Both the position numbers and the translations under genes were made by a program. A stretch of DNA of 64,000 bases from an uncultured Spartobacteria bacterium (GTDB lineage: Bacteria > Verrucomicrobiota > Verrucomicrobiia > Chthoniobacterales > Chthoniobacteraceae), in contig CAIRYQ010000010.1 in NCBI GenBank assembly GCA_903882875.1, positions 1 through 64,000 on the forward strand. Reading direction: 5' to 3'. Positions within the stretch are counted from its first letter, which is position 1. Every line of letters begins with the position of its first letter. The notes under the pieces are model-generated. The model made no database searches, was not told the DNA's origin, and was given only the letters and a program-made list of their open reading frames with translations. This document shows, piece by piece, positions 17,636 to 27,092 of the stretch.

Positions 17636-18178
17636 ATGACAGACGAACCCTCCACGCCGCCCGACGCACACACGCTGCATGTGCAGCAGTTGTTTGTGCG
17701 GCATCAGCAGGCGGTGCTGGGCTATGTGCTTTCGATCGAGCCGAACCTCGCGGATGCGCAGGACATCGTGCAGGAGGTGTTTCTCACGGTGAGCAGGAAG
17801 GCGGCGACGTGGACGGCGGGCACGGATTTTCTGGCATGGGTCTGCACGGTGGCGCGCTATGAGACGTTGAATTTCCAGCGCAGTCGCACACGGCGCGTGG
17901 GGCGGCTGGACGATGATGTGGTCGAGCTGCTGCACGCGGGCGGACCGGCAGACGAGGCGGTGCTTCAGCGGCGTCTGACGGCGTTGCAGCGGTGCATGGG
18001 GAGGCTCGCGCCGCGGGCGCGCGAATTGGTTGGGAGGCGGTATCACGGAGGGCAGATGCCGGAGCAGATCGCGCCGGCCGTCGGGTGGACTCCGAATGCG
18101 GTGCGCGTGGCCCTTGCCCGTGCGCGTGATTTTTTGCGCGAGTGCCTGGAGCAGCAGCTTTCCGCCACCGAATCATGA
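17636..18178 (+). CDS. ECF RNA polymerase sigma factor (Rhodopirellula/Verrucomicrobium type)
   Basis: A 180-residue sigma-70 family protein. The ATG at 17636 directly follows a TTG that could also start it. Region 2 is recognisable (NLADAQDIVQEVFLTV followed by WVCTVARYETLNFQR), and region 4 near the C-terminus has the helix-turn-helix pattern MPEQIAPAVGWTPNAVRVALARAR. Length and layout fit the ECF group common in planctomycetes and verrucomicrobia. Its stop overlaps the start of a FecR-type gene (ATGA), so the two are co-translated and the FecR protein is the likely cognate anti-sigma factor. The downstream DUF1552/DUF1592 genes are natural regulon candidates. Confidence 0.88.
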   Translation: MTDEPSTPPDAHTLHVQQLFVRHQQAVLGYVLSIEPNLADAQDIVQEVFLTVSRKAATWTAGTDFLAWVCTVARYETLNFQRSRTRRVGRLDDDVVELLHAGGPADEAVLQRRLTALQRCMGRLAPRARELVGRRYHGGQMPEQIAPAVGWTPNAVRVALARARDFLRECLEQQLSATES

Positions 18179-19521
18179 TGAACACGCGACGCCTCGAAGA
18201 ACTCACCGATGCCTGGCGAGATGGCTGTCTCACTGAGGCGGACGCGGCGGAACTCAGCGCGACCTTGCGCGAATCCGAGGACGCGAGGTGCATTTTTCGC
18301 GACGGGGCGCAGATGCACGGGTTGCTTCATCGCGCCGTGATGGCTGCGGCTGTGGTTGAGGCGAGCAGTCATCTTTCAGCGCCGCGCGAAGGTGTCCGCG
18401 CCGTGGCACGGCCTCGCTTCCTTCGTCTGTCGTGGGGTTCGCTCGCGGCAGCGGCAGCGTTGATTGTCTTCTGCGGGATCGCGCTCATTCAGTGGATGGG
18501 GCGCGGAGTTGAAATCGAGGTCGTGCAGCGGTCTTCCGGTGCCTCGGTTGAATGGAAAGCCGGGGACAAGGTGCGCGCAAAAGAACTGACGATAGTGCGC
18601 GGCACGATGCGGCTGCGGCTGGCGTCGGGCGTGGTGATGGATGTCACTGCGCCGGTGGAGATGAGGCTGCTCGACGCGATGCACGTGCGCGTGCTCTCGG
18701 GGCGCGTGACGGCGGACGTGGGCGAGCGCGGGAAGGGCTTTGTGATCGAGACGCCGGAGGCCCGCGTGGTGGATCTTGGCACGGTGTTTGGCGTGGATGC
18801 CTCCAGCGCGGCGAAGACGGATGTCGTCGTGTTCAAGGGGCAGGTCGAGGTCTTTGAAAAGGGCGCGAAGGAGCGTGTGGCACTGCTCAATCAAGGCGAG
18901 GGCTTGCGCGTGGAGCGCAATCGCCGCGCCTCGCGGATCGTGAACGTGACGGGCGTGGATGAAACCGGCGCATGGAGCGCACAGGAGCGCGCTGCGGAGA
19001 GCGCGGTGATCACTGCTGTAGGCGATAGCATGAGCGCGGATGACGAGCAGGCGAAAAAGTGGCCGTCATTGCGAAACTTTTACCGCATCGTGCCGCGCGG
19101 ATTGCGCGATGGGGCGCTGGCCTTTGCGGATGAGCTTGATCAATGGAGCGCGGTGCCGTCGTCGCTCGTGGGTGCGGATCTTGTGCGCACATTTTCCGTG
19201 GACGCATTCAACTGGTGGATGCGGATGACCGTGGCCATTCAGCGGCCGTGCGAAGTCTTTGTGTTCGTGGATGCGCGCAATGAAGTGCCTGCCTGGCTGT
19301 CGAATGAATTCACGAACACTGGCGAGACGATCACGCTCGACTGGCGGCGTCGCAGCGATCCGCACCAAGTCGCGCGAAAGCTGGAGTATGCGGTCTGGAA
19401 AAAGACGGTGACGCAAGCGGGCGAAGTGCAGCTCGGACCGCCCTACCCGAATCCGCCCGCAGACAAAATGAGCTTCAGCCCCAATCGCATGTTCGGCGTC
19501 GCCGCGAAGCCGCTGCGGTGA
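18175..19521 (+). CDS. FecR-domain membrane protein, putative anti-sigma factor
   Basis: A 448-residue protein, start overlapping the sigma-factor stop; a second ATG follows immediately. Residues 1-70 are a cytoplasmic anti-sigma-like helical region. A transmembrane helix lies at about residues 88-108 (LAAAAALIVFCGIALI). The periplasmic FecR domain follows, with the characteristic LSGRVTADV, GFVIETPEARVVDLGTVFGV and VFKGQVEVF segments. The remaining ~170 residues are an additional periplasmic domain of unknown type. Expected to hold the sigma factor at the membrane until an outside signal is sensed. Confidence 0.87.
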   Translation: MMNTRRLEELTDAWRDGCLTEADAAELSATLRESEDARCIFRDGAQMHGLLHRAVMAAAVVEASSHLSAPREGVRAVARPRFLRLSWGSLAAAAALIVFCGIALIQWMGRGVEIEVVQRSSGASVEWKAGDKVRAKELTIVRGTMRLRLASGVVMDVTAPVEMRLLDAMHVRVLSGRVTADVGERGKGFVIETPEARVVDLGTVFGVDASSAAKTDVVVFKGQVEVFEKGAKERVALLNQGEGLRVERNRRASRIVNVTGVDETGAWSAQERAAESAVITAVGDSMSADDEQAKKWPSLRNFYRIVPRGLRDGALAFADELDQWSAVPSSLVGADLVRTFSVDAFNWWMRMTVAIQRPCEVFVFVDARNEVPAWLSNEFTNTGETITLDWRRRSDPHQVARKLEYAVWKKTVTQAGEVQLGPPYPNPPADKMSFSPNRMFGVAAKPLR

Positions 19522-19572
19522 ATTTCAAAGCAACACCACTCCATCACTCCAACGCTCGATTTCTCCAAAGCC

Positions 19573-20853
19573 ATGAACACACCGCTCAACCGCCGCCACT
19601 TCCTCCGCAGCAGCACCGCGCTGATCGCGCTGCCGTTTCTCGAATCACTCGGCTTCCGCCGCTTCGCCTCTGCCTCGCAGATCCCCGCACGGCCGAAGCG
19701 CATGGTCTTCATTGGCATCGGCTGGGGCGTGACGCAGGAGACTTGGTATCCCGATGTGAAGCAGACGGGCGCAGAGTGGACGCTGCCCGAGGGATTGAAG
19801 CCGCTGGCGAAGCATCAGAAGGACATCACGATCATTCAGAATTGCTTCCACAAGCACTCCATCGATCCGCATTCGTGCAGCACGTTTTGGCTCACGGGCG
19901 CGAACAAGTTCGGCGTGCCGGGCAAGAGTTTCAGCAACACGATCTCGGTGGACCAGGTGGCAGCGGAGCAGTTCGGCAAGGACACGCGGTTCACATCGCT
20001 CGCGCTCAGTGGCTCGGGCGAGAGTCATGGCGCGGGTTTGTCGCTCGCGTGGAATCGTCAGGGCAAGCCGGTGGCGGGTCTCGACAATCCGGTCGCGGCT
20101 TTTCACAAGCTCTTCTCCGATGAGAAGACGTCGCTTGCGCAACGACAGGCGGAGTTGAAGCGCCAGCAGAGCGTGCTCGACACGGTGCTCGTGGATGCAC
20201 GCGCGCTGGGTCGGGATCTTGGCAAGGAGGACAACGACAAGCTCAGCGAGTATCTGGAATCCATCCGCGACATCGAGACGCAGCTCGCGAAGGAAACGCA
20301 GTGGCTCGATGTGGAGAAGCCGAAGCCTGGCCTGACCGAACCGAAGAATGGTGTGAGCGGTTTGAATGAAATCCGTCTGATGTATGACCTCATGGTCGCC
20401 GCGTTGCAGACGGATTCGACGCGCGTGGCGACGTATCGTCAGCCGGTGGATGTGTTGATCAAAGGTCTCGGTTTGAAGTTCGCCGGACACAACATCAGCC
20501 ACTACACGCCCGGCGCGCGCATGGAGGCCAGCCAGGCACGCGACCGCGGCCAGTCCGAGTTGCTCGCGCATTTCATCGAAAGGCTGAAGACCACGAAGGA
20601 GCCGGATGGCTCCACGTTGTTCGACCACGTCAGCGTCGCGCTCGGCACGAACGTGCGCAGCCAACATTACCTCGACAACTGCCCCACGCTGCTCACCGGC
20701 GGCGGCGCCGGCATCAAGCTCGGCCAGCACCTCGTGATGTCCGATTCGAAGACGCCGCTGTGCAATGTGTGGCTGACGTTGCTCAATGGCGTCGGCGTGA
20801 AATCGAAGTCGTTCGGCGACAGCACGGGAATTATCGAGCAACTCCGCGCTTAA
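19573..20853 (+). CDS. DUF1552 protein, Tat-exported
   Basis: A 426-residue protein. The N-terminus NRRHFLRSSTALIALPFLE is a twin-arginine signal. The body has the DUF1552 pattern, including a helical segment SEYLESIRDIETQL and TDSTRVATYRQPVD in the middle. DUF1552 is a relative of the DUF1501/sulfatase-like fold and typically sits next to a DUF1592-class cytochrome, as here (the next gene starts about 36 bases downstream). The biochemical role is unknown in the family. Confidence 0.85.
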   Translation: MNTPLNRRHFLRSSTALIALPFLESLGFRRFASASQIPARPKRMVFIGIGWGVTQETWYPDVKQTGAEWTLPEGLKPLAKHQKDITIIQNCFHKHSIDPHSCSTFWLTGANKFGVPGKSFSNTISVDQVAAEQFGKDTRFTSLALSGSGESHGAGLSLAWNRQGKPVAGLDNPVAAFHKLFSDEKTSLAQRQAELKRQQSVLDTVLVDARALGRDLGKEDNDKLSEYLESIRDIETQLAKETQWLDVEKPKPGLTEPKNGVSGLNEIRLMYDLMVAALQTDSTRVATYRQPVDVLIKGLGLKFAGHNISHYTPGARMEASQARDRGQSELLAHFIERLKTTKEPDGSTLFDHVSVALGTNVRSQHYLDNCPTLLTGGGAGIKLGQHLVMSDSKTPLCNVWLTLLNGVGVKSKSFGDSTGIIEQLRA

Positions 20854-20889
20854 GCGGACAAGGGGAAACCTTCTCAATCTTTGCTCTGC

Positions 20890-23445
20890 GTGAAATCGCT
20901 CTGCCTATTTTTGCTGTCCGCATCCCTCGTCCACGCCGCCACGGAAGCGGTGATGCCGGAGTCGCAGCGGGTGTTTTTCAAAAACTACTGCGTCTCGTGT
21001 CACAACGAGGAAAAGCACAAGGGCAAGGTGCGGCTCGACGACATTCCGTTTCGTATCGCCGACATCCCGACGGCGGAGCGTTGGCAGAAAATCCTGGGCG
21101 CCATCAACTCGGGCGACATGCCGCCCGAGGATGAGAAGCAACCGAAGCCGGAGGAAAAGGCGGCGTTTCTCGAAGTGCTCTCGAAGCAAATCGTCGTCGC
21201 GCTCAAGGCGCTGTCGGACACGGGCGGGCTTATCACGATGCGGCGGCTGAACCGTCGCGAGTATGTGAACACGATTCGCGATTTGCTCGATGTCGAGGTG
21301 CGTCCGAAGGATTTGCCGGCGGATGATGACGGCGGTTCGTTCGACACGATTGGCTCGGGCTTGTTCTTCTCCAGCGACCAGTTTCAGCAATATCTCAAGC
21401 TCGCGCGCATCGCGCTGGATGAGGCCATCGTGAGCGGGCCGAAGCCGAAGGCGAAAACGCAGCGGCGCGAGCCGGAGGTCGAGGCGAACAAGCACGCACA
21501 AGGTCAGCACGAACATTACGCGAAGGACAAAAAGAGATACGAGGACTGGAAGGCGTCCGGGAAGCCGCCGACTGATTTCGGTTTCGAGGATGAAGCTGAC
21601 GCGAACATCAAAATCGCGCTCGTGCGCGGCCACATGGCCGGCTTCACCAGTTACCTCGCGGAGCCAGCGACGAAAACGGGGCTCGTGCTCGAATCGTTCA
21701 TGGGCCTGCTCGGTCAGGATCAGACGCGGCTGCCGGGCAATGCCGCGCCCGGCGCGTATCGCTTGAGCATCCGTGCGGCGGCGATGGATCCCGCACATCC
21801 TTGTTTCATTGAGGTGGGCATGCACGGCAATGGTTCCGGCGTCGGTGAGATCGACATCCTTCGCTGCGTGAAAGTCACCGCGCCAATGGACGCACCGCAA
21901 ATCATCGAGGTGCCGTTCACGAACACCAAGTCCGGCAGCCACGTCGTCGCGGTGCGTGAGCGGCGGCACAACACATCGGACGCCGCGTATTTCATCGAGG
22001 GCCAGCGCAGCAAGGAGAACAACGGCAATGCCTATCGCGCGACGGCGTGGATTGACTGGGTCGAATGGGAAGGCCCGTTCGTCGAGCAATGGCCGCCGCG
22101 TTCGCACGAGCTGGTGCTTGGCAAAGAGGCGCTGCCCGCAAAGCCGAGCGCGGCGGACGCGCGGCGCATCATCGAGCGATTCGCCGAGCGTGCGTTTCGC
22201 GGTCGCGCGGTGACGCCGGAGTTCATGGAGCGATTGATGACGCACTTCGACGAGCGCATCGCCGCGGGCGAGACGTTCCTCGATGCCATCAAGACGCCGC
22301 TGAGCATCGTGCTCGCATCGCCGAGTTTTCTTTATATCGCGGAGAGCAGTTTGAGCTTCAGCCCGAATGGCAAAGAGAAGTCCGCGGCCAAGCCCGGGCG
22401 ACTTTCACAGACAGAACTCGCCACACGCCTCGCCTACTTCCTCTGGAGCAGCCCGCCGGACGAGGCGCTCATGCAACTCGCCCGCGATGGCAAACTCAGC
22501 GACGCATCGGTGCTCGCACGCGAGGTGGACCGGATGCTCGCGGACGAGAAGGTGATGCGTTTTATCAGCGGCTTCACGCATCAATGGCTGCACATGGTGC
22601 GGCTCGATTTTTTCCAATACAACCATCGCCTGCACCCTAGGTTCGACGGCAGCGTGAAGGAGTCCGCGCGACGCGAGGTTTATGAAACGCTGCGCGTCGT
22701 GTTGCGCGAGCGCCTGCCGCTCGGCGCGCTGTTGAAGAGCGACTTCGTCGTCGTGAACGACATCCTCGCCGACTACTACGGCCTCGGCGGCGTGAGCGAC
22801 GATGCTTTCCGAAAGGTGCCCGTGCCAGCGGGCGTGCCGCGCGGAGGCTTGCCAGGCATGGCCGCCATCCTCGCGATGGGCAGCGATGGCGACCGCACAT
22901 CGCCCGTCGAGCGCGGTGCCTGGGTGCTGCGCCATCTCATCAATGACCCGCCGCCGCCCGCGCCTGCGAATGTCCCGCAGCTCAGCCGCCTCGCAGGAAA
23001 GCTCATGCCCGCGCGCCAGCTCATGCTCGTGCATCAGGAGCAGCCGCAGTGCTCGCAATGTCATCGCCGCATTGACCCCATCGGCTTCGGTTTTGAGCAC
23101 TTCGATGCCGTCGGCCTCTGGCGCGAAAAGGAATACACCGAGATTCCGGTGCTCAACCAGTTCGCCCGCGAGACCAAACTCTTCCCCGTCGACACCAGCG
23201 GCACGCTGCCCGACGGCACCGCCTTCGATGGTTTCGAGCAACTGCGCGAGGCCATCGCGAAGCGCGAGGCTGACTTTGCGAAAGGACTCGTCGAGCACCT
23301 TATCGAGTTCGGCCTCGGTCGCCCGTGTGGCTTCTCCGACGACGACCTCGTGCAGTCCGTCTTGGAAAGCGCGAAGCCACAGCACTACACCCCGCGCGCG
23401 CTCATCCAGGCGCTTGTGAGCAGCAGGGAGTTTCACACCAAGTAA
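20890..23445 (+). CDS. DUF1587/1592/1588/1585 planctomycete-type cytochrome
   Basis: An 851-residue exported multidomain protein. The start is uncertain: GTG at 20890 gives a compact signal peptide, and a TTG at 20881 is also possible. Domain order: PSCyt-like cytochrome at the N-terminus with CVSCH, DUF1587 (MRRLNRREYVNTIRDLL), a carbohydrate-binding-like module near residues 220-400, DUF1595/1592 (LATRLAYFLWSSPPDE and AFRGRAV), DUF1588 (SPVERGAWVL then CSQCHRRIDPIGF, a second haem motif) and a C-terminal DUF1585. Always paired with a DUF1552 protein, as here. Probably a periplasmic haem protein of PVC-specific metabolism with unknown reaction. Confidence 0.88.
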   Translation: MKSLCLFLLSASLVHAATEAVMPESQRVFFKNYCVSCHNEEKHKGKVRLDDIPFRIADIPTAERWQKILGAINSGDMPPEDEKQPKPEEKAAFLEVLSKQIVVALKALSDTGGLITMRRLNRREYVNTIRDLLDVEVRPKDLPADDDGGSFDTIGSGLFFSSDQFQQYLKLARIALDEAIVSGPKPKAKTQRREPEVEANKHAQGQHEHYAKDKKRYEDWKASGKPPTDFGFEDEADANIKIALVRGHMAGFTSYLAEPATKTGLVLESFMGLLGQDQTRLPGNAAPGAYRLSIRAAAMDPAHPCFIEVGMHGNGSGVGEIDILRCVKVTAPMDAPQIIEVPFTNTKSGSHVVAVRERRHNTSDAAYFIEGQRSKENNGNAYRATAWIDWVEWEGPFVEQWPPRSHELVLGKEALPAKPSAADARRIIERFAERAFRGRAVTPEFMERLMTHFDERIAAGETFLDAIKTPLSIVLASPSFLYIAESSLSFSPNGKEKSAAKPGRLSQTELATRLAYFLWSSPPDEALMQLARDGKLSDASVLAREVDRMLADEKVMRFISGFTHQWLHMVRLDFFQYNHRLHPRFDGSVKESARREVYETLRVVLRERLPLGALLKSDFVVVNDILADYYGLGGVSDDAFRKVPVPAGVPRGGLPGMAAILAMGSDGDRTSPVERGAWVLRHLINDPPPPAPANVPQLSRLAGKLMPARQLMLVHQEQPQCSQCHRRIDPIGFGFEHFDAVGLWREKEYTEIPVLNQFARETKLFPVDTSGTLPDGTAFDGFEQLREAIAKREADFAKGLVEHLIEFGLGRPCGFSDDDLVQSVLESAKPQHYTPRALIQALVSSREFHTK

Positions 23446-23449
23446 CGTC

Positions 23450-26335
23450 ATGCGCAGGAACCTTCGGACTCTCGCCATCGCCACCCTCGCATCGCTCGGC
23501 GTCGCGTCATTGCACGCGCAAAAGGAGAGCACCCCCATTCCCGACGCGCTCAAGACACTCGTGCGCTCGAAGCGGCATCACGATGAAGTTCCGGCGGTCA
23601 GCATCTTCACCAAAGGCGGGCTGCCGGCGATTTCGCTCAGCACGCCGACGCCGCTGACGGACTCGCAATGGGCCGCCATCACTGCGATTCATCCGCGCGT
23701 GCTTCAGTTCAACGACCAAGCGCTCACCGACAGCGACATGGACCGTCTCATCGCGCTGGATCCCATCGAGGTATCGCTGCGCATCACTCCGCTCACTGGC
23801 AGCGGCGCGGCAAAGTTTGGCCGGATGCTGCATCTGAAAGTGCTGGAGACGCATCACATTCACACAGCAACACCGGAGGCGAAGGACGCACTGGCGCAGC
23901 ATCCGTCGCTCGAAGTGTTCCGCACGGCGGGCGAGTTCTGCATCGATGCCTTGCGCGCACCGAAGCTGAAGTCCGTGGAGCTCGCGGAGCAGGCGGCGAA
24001 CATCGCGCGCGTCGAGGAACTCGCGGCGCATTCGAAAATCGAAACGCTCAGCCTCTTTGCCCATCGCATCCTCACCGTGGACGATGCCTGTCTAGCCAGC
24101 GTCGCGAAAATCAAAACGCTCAAGACGCTGCGTCTGTCCTTCGTGCCGCTCACGTTCGACGGCGGATTGAAGCCCTTGCTTGAGTTGCCGAACCTCACGG
24201 AACTCAGTCTCTATATGGTAGAGGTGTCGGACGCCGATTTGCAGAAGTTCAAAGCCGCGCGTCCGCAGGTAAAAGTGAAGCACACGCCGATGACGCCGGA
24301 ATATCGCAAGACGCTCGATGACATCATTGCGAAGCAAAAGCACGCTGCGACGCTCGACACACCAACGCTCCGCGTCGAAGTCTCCGACAAGGACGGCGCG
24401 CTCATCATCACCGACCCGCGCAACAAACGCGTGTGGCAGCAGGTGCGCGCGGAGACGGACGAGGCTTTGAAACAACGCATCATCGGCTTCGATGCCGGGC
24501 GCAATGAACTCACGCTCGAATGCGGACTCGGGGGCATTCGCGCGGATGGCAAACGCGGTGTCGCACTGGCGCGCATCACACTGCGCATCCCACGCGGCAA
24601 GGCCGATGTGGAGATGACGCTGCAACTCGACACGAAGGAGCAGTGGCGGCAGGCGTCGTATCCGTATGTCTTCGCGCGCGACGGCGAGCGCGTGAGCAAT
24701 CTCTTCCCGCACTGCGAAGGCATGCTCGTGCCCGTGCGCAAGGCCGATCCCGACTGGCTCGCGCTGCCCGATGGCGACTTCTACGGCGGCGTGCATTCGT
24801 ATTTGATGTGCCTCGGCCTCGTGGACGAAGCGAGCGGCGAGGGTTTGCTCACGCTGCTGCCGGACATCGAGGCCACGATGCTCAAATGGCGCGACGTGCC
24901 GGTGAACACGCAGACCGTCGTCGCGCCGCAGCTCGTGTGTCGCGCGAACAATGGCGCGTTCGACCGCCCGTGGCGCATGACCTTTTCCTTCAGCGACAAA
25001 GGCGGCTACGTCGCGATGGCGCAGCGTTACCGCGAATTCTTCGCCGCGCAGGGGCTGCACAAAACGCTGCGCGAAAAAGCTGCCGAGAATCCCGCCGTGA
25101 ACGACATTCTCGGCGCGCCCACGTTTTGGGCCAACACACGAACGCCGAAACTCGCCGCCGACATGGCCGACGCCTTCCGCGCTGCCGGAGTGGACCGCTG
25201 CCTCTTCGCGATGTGCAACGTCCCTTTGCACAAACCCGACGTGCCCGATTGGGAGCAACAAATGGCCGATGCCATCAAGCACGTGCGCTCGCTCGGTTAT
25301 CACGTCTATCGCTACGACCAGTATCGCGATGCCTTCGAGCCGGACCCAGGCAAAGGCCACAGCCATCAAATCAACACCAACGCCTGGCCCGACAAACTCG
25401 TGCATCGCGCCGACGGCACGCGCGTCGCCGCCTTCGGCCCGCAGAGCGGCATCGTGTGCGCAAAGTTCTTCCTGCCGCTCGCGATGGAGACCTTCGACCG
25501 CGAGTTCCGCGACTTCGACTACAGCGCGCGCTTCGTGGATTGCCTCGGCTCCGTCGGCTTCAACATGGAAGCCGAGTGCTTCGACCCTGCGCATCCCTGC
25601 GACCGTTACTTCACGCGCCAGCAACGCAGCGCACTGCTCGCCGAAGTGTGCCGCCGCGGCAAACTCGCCGCCACCGAGTGCGGCATTGATTACCTCATCC
25701 CGCACACGCATTGGTTTGAAGGCACCAGCACGCTCGTGCGCTGGAAGGAGTTCTTCCTCGCGAAGCAAACCACGGAAAACATCGGCATCAATGACGCCGC
25801 CGGCGGCAAAGTCACCGACCGCATGAACACACTCGGCAAGCTCGAACCCACCGCGAAGGCTGACCTCACCCTCAGCATCAGCCCGCGCCACCGCATCCCG
25901 TTCTATTCGCTCTGCCATCACGACGAAGTCATCACCACCTGGCGCTGGGAAGACGGCATGGACGACCCGCCTGTGTATTGGCAACTGAAGAACCTCTGGT
26001 CCGTCCTCAGCGGCACCCCGCCCATGTATCGCACCACCGCCGACCACATCGCCAAGTATCGCGAGCAAATCACCCGCACGCAGCACTACGTCAGCGATTG
26101 GGTGAAGGAGGTCGCCCTCGACTCGATGACCAACCACCGCTTCCTCACCGAGGATCACAGCGTGCAGGAGACTGAGTTTTCTTCTGGTCGCGGCGTCGTG
26201 GTTAATTTCGGCGACACGGATTTCACCACGTCGGATAAGCAGGTCGTGAAGTCCCGCGAATATCTCATCTTTCGCAAAACGGAAGAAGGGCGTGCCTATC
26301 AATCGCCTCCGTATTCAAACGTGTTCGCACGCTGA
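23450..26335 (+). CDS. Secreted leucine-rich-repeat/glycoside-hydrolase-like fusion protein
   Basis: A 961-residue protein four bases after the DUF1592 gene. Signal peptide ends ASLHAQ. Residues from about 75 to 280 contain degenerate leucine-rich repeats (LKTLRLSFVPLTFDGGLKPLLELPNL is their clearest stretch). From about 330 onward the protein resembles large TIM-barrel glycosidase-like families (GH101/DUF5696-like): GGYVAMAQRYREFFAAQG, then GAPTFWANTRTPKLAADMADA, and acidic residues in the FVDCLGSVGF and CFDPAHPCDRYFTR region. Family assignment is tentative. The LRR part could bind protein or glycan and dock the enzyme. Confidence 0.6.
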   Translation: MRRNLRTLAIATLASLGVASLHAQKESTPIPDALKTLVRSKRHHDEVPAVSIFTKGGLPAISLSTPTPLTDSQWAAITAIHPRVLQFNDQALTDSDMDRLIALDPIEVSLRITPLTGSGAAKFGRMLHLKVLETHHIHTATPEAKDALAQHPSLEVFRTAGEFCIDALRAPKLKSVELAEQAANIARVEELAAHSKIETLSLFAHRILTVDDACLASVAKIKTLKTLRLSFVPLTFDGGLKPLLELPNLTELSLYMVEVSDADLQKFKAARPQVKVKHTPMTPEYRKTLDDIIAKQKHAATLDTPTLRVEVSDKDGALIITDPRNKRVWQQVRAETDEALKQRIIGFDAGRNELTLECGLGGIRADGKRGVALARITLRIPRGKADVEMTLQLDTKEQWRQASYPYVFARDGERVSNLFPHCEGMLVPVRKADPDWLALPDGDFYGGVHSYLMCLGLVDEASGEGLLTLLPDIEATMLKWRDVPVNTQTVVAPQLVCRANNGAFDRPWRMTFSFSDKGGYVAMAQRYREFFAAQGLHKTLREKAAENPAVNDILGAPTFWANTRTPKLAADMADAFRAAGVDRCLFAMCNVPLHKPDVPDWEQQMADAIKHVRSLGYHVYRYDQYRDAFEPDPGKGHSHQINTNAWPDKLVHRADGTRVAAFGPQSGIVCAKFFLPLAMETFDREFRDFDYSARFVDCLGSVGFNMEAECFDPAHPCDRYFTRQQRSALLAEVCRRGKLAATECGIDYLIPHTHWFEGTSTLVRWKEFFLAKQTTENIGINDAAGGKVTDRMNTLGKLEPTAKADLTLSISPRHRIPFYSLCHHDEVITTWRWEDGMDDPPVYWQLKNLWSVLSGTPPMYRTTADHIAKYREQITRTQHYVSDWVKEVALDSMTNHRFLTEDHSVQETEFSSGRGVVVNFGDTDFTTSDKQVVKSREYLIFRKTEEGRAYQSPPYSNVFAR

Positions 26336-26443
26336 AAATTGTCGGTTCGTTTCTGACGAGCAGTTGTCGATTCCACGAAACACGCTCCGCTCCTCAATTT
26401 GCAGTAGAGCGCACACTTGTGATGATATGATCTGTTCAGCCTG
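26336..26443. other. Convergent intergenic region, no clear terminator
   Basis: The plus-strand glycosidase gene and the minus-strand response regulator end facing each other across about 108 bases. No strong hairpin with a T-tract is visible on either strand. Confidence 0.4.
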
Positions 26444-27085
26444 CTAACGTTTCCCTTGGTTCAGTCGGGCAACCGCCTGCGCGCGGGACTGGACATGCAG
26501 CTTCTCATAGATTCGCTCGATGTGCGTGCGCACCGTGGAGTAGCTGATGACGAGTTTGTCCGCGATCTCCTTGTAGAGGTAGCCTTCGGATAGCAGTTGG
26601 AGGATTTGCGTTTCGCGCTCGGAGAGTGAAGCAGTGGCAACCGATGCGGCGGGGGCGGCGGCGGGTTTGTTGAACGCCTCGACGACACGGCGTGCGATCT
26701 GGCCGCTCATCGGTGCCCCACCGGCATAGACGTCGCGCACAGCGGCGAGGAGTTGCGCTGTGCGAATGGGCTTGAGCAGGTAGCCGCATGCTCCGGCGCT
26801 GAGGCTGCTAAAGATGGCGTCGCTGTCGTCGTAGCTCGTGAGCATGACGATTTGTGGCTTGGGAAGGATGGCGGCGAGTTCGCGCACGCAATCCACTCCG
26901 CTCATGCCGGGGAGGTGGATGTCCATGAAGATCACGCGCGGCTTGAGCGCCGGGATTTTTCGCAGTGCCTCCTCGGCAGTGGCGAATTGCCCGACGCATT
27001 CGATGTCATCCGCAGTGCCGAGCATCGCCGCGAGACTACGGCGGATGCGCGCGTCGTCTTCGACAATGGCTACGGTGATGGGCAT
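26444..27085 (-). CDS. NarL/LuxR-family response regulator
   Basis: A 213-residue regulator. Receiver domain at residues 1-120 with acidic EDD near residue 10, phospho-acceptor Asp in VIFMDIHLPGM, Thr/Ser in VMLTSYDD and Lys in YLLKPI. A linker rich in Ala/Pro is followed by a LuxR-type HTH (LSERETQILQLLSEGYLYKE, then YSTVRTHIERIYEKL) at about 150-210. It follows its kinase on the same strand with a gap of 7 bases. Expected to bind DNA after phosphorylation by the kinase encoded at 27093-28793. Confidence 0.93.
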   Translation of the reverse strand: MPITVAIVEDDARIRRSLAAMLGTADDIECVGQFATAEEALRKIPALKPRVIFMDIHLPGMSGVDCVRELAAILPKPQIVMLTSYDDSDAIFSSLSAGACGYLLKPIRTAQLLAAVRDVYAGGAPMSGQIARRVVEAFNKPAAAPAASVATASLSERETQILQLLSEGYLYKEIADKLVISYSTVRTHIERIYEKLHVQSRAQAVARLNQGKR

Positions 27086-27092
27086 GTTGAAT

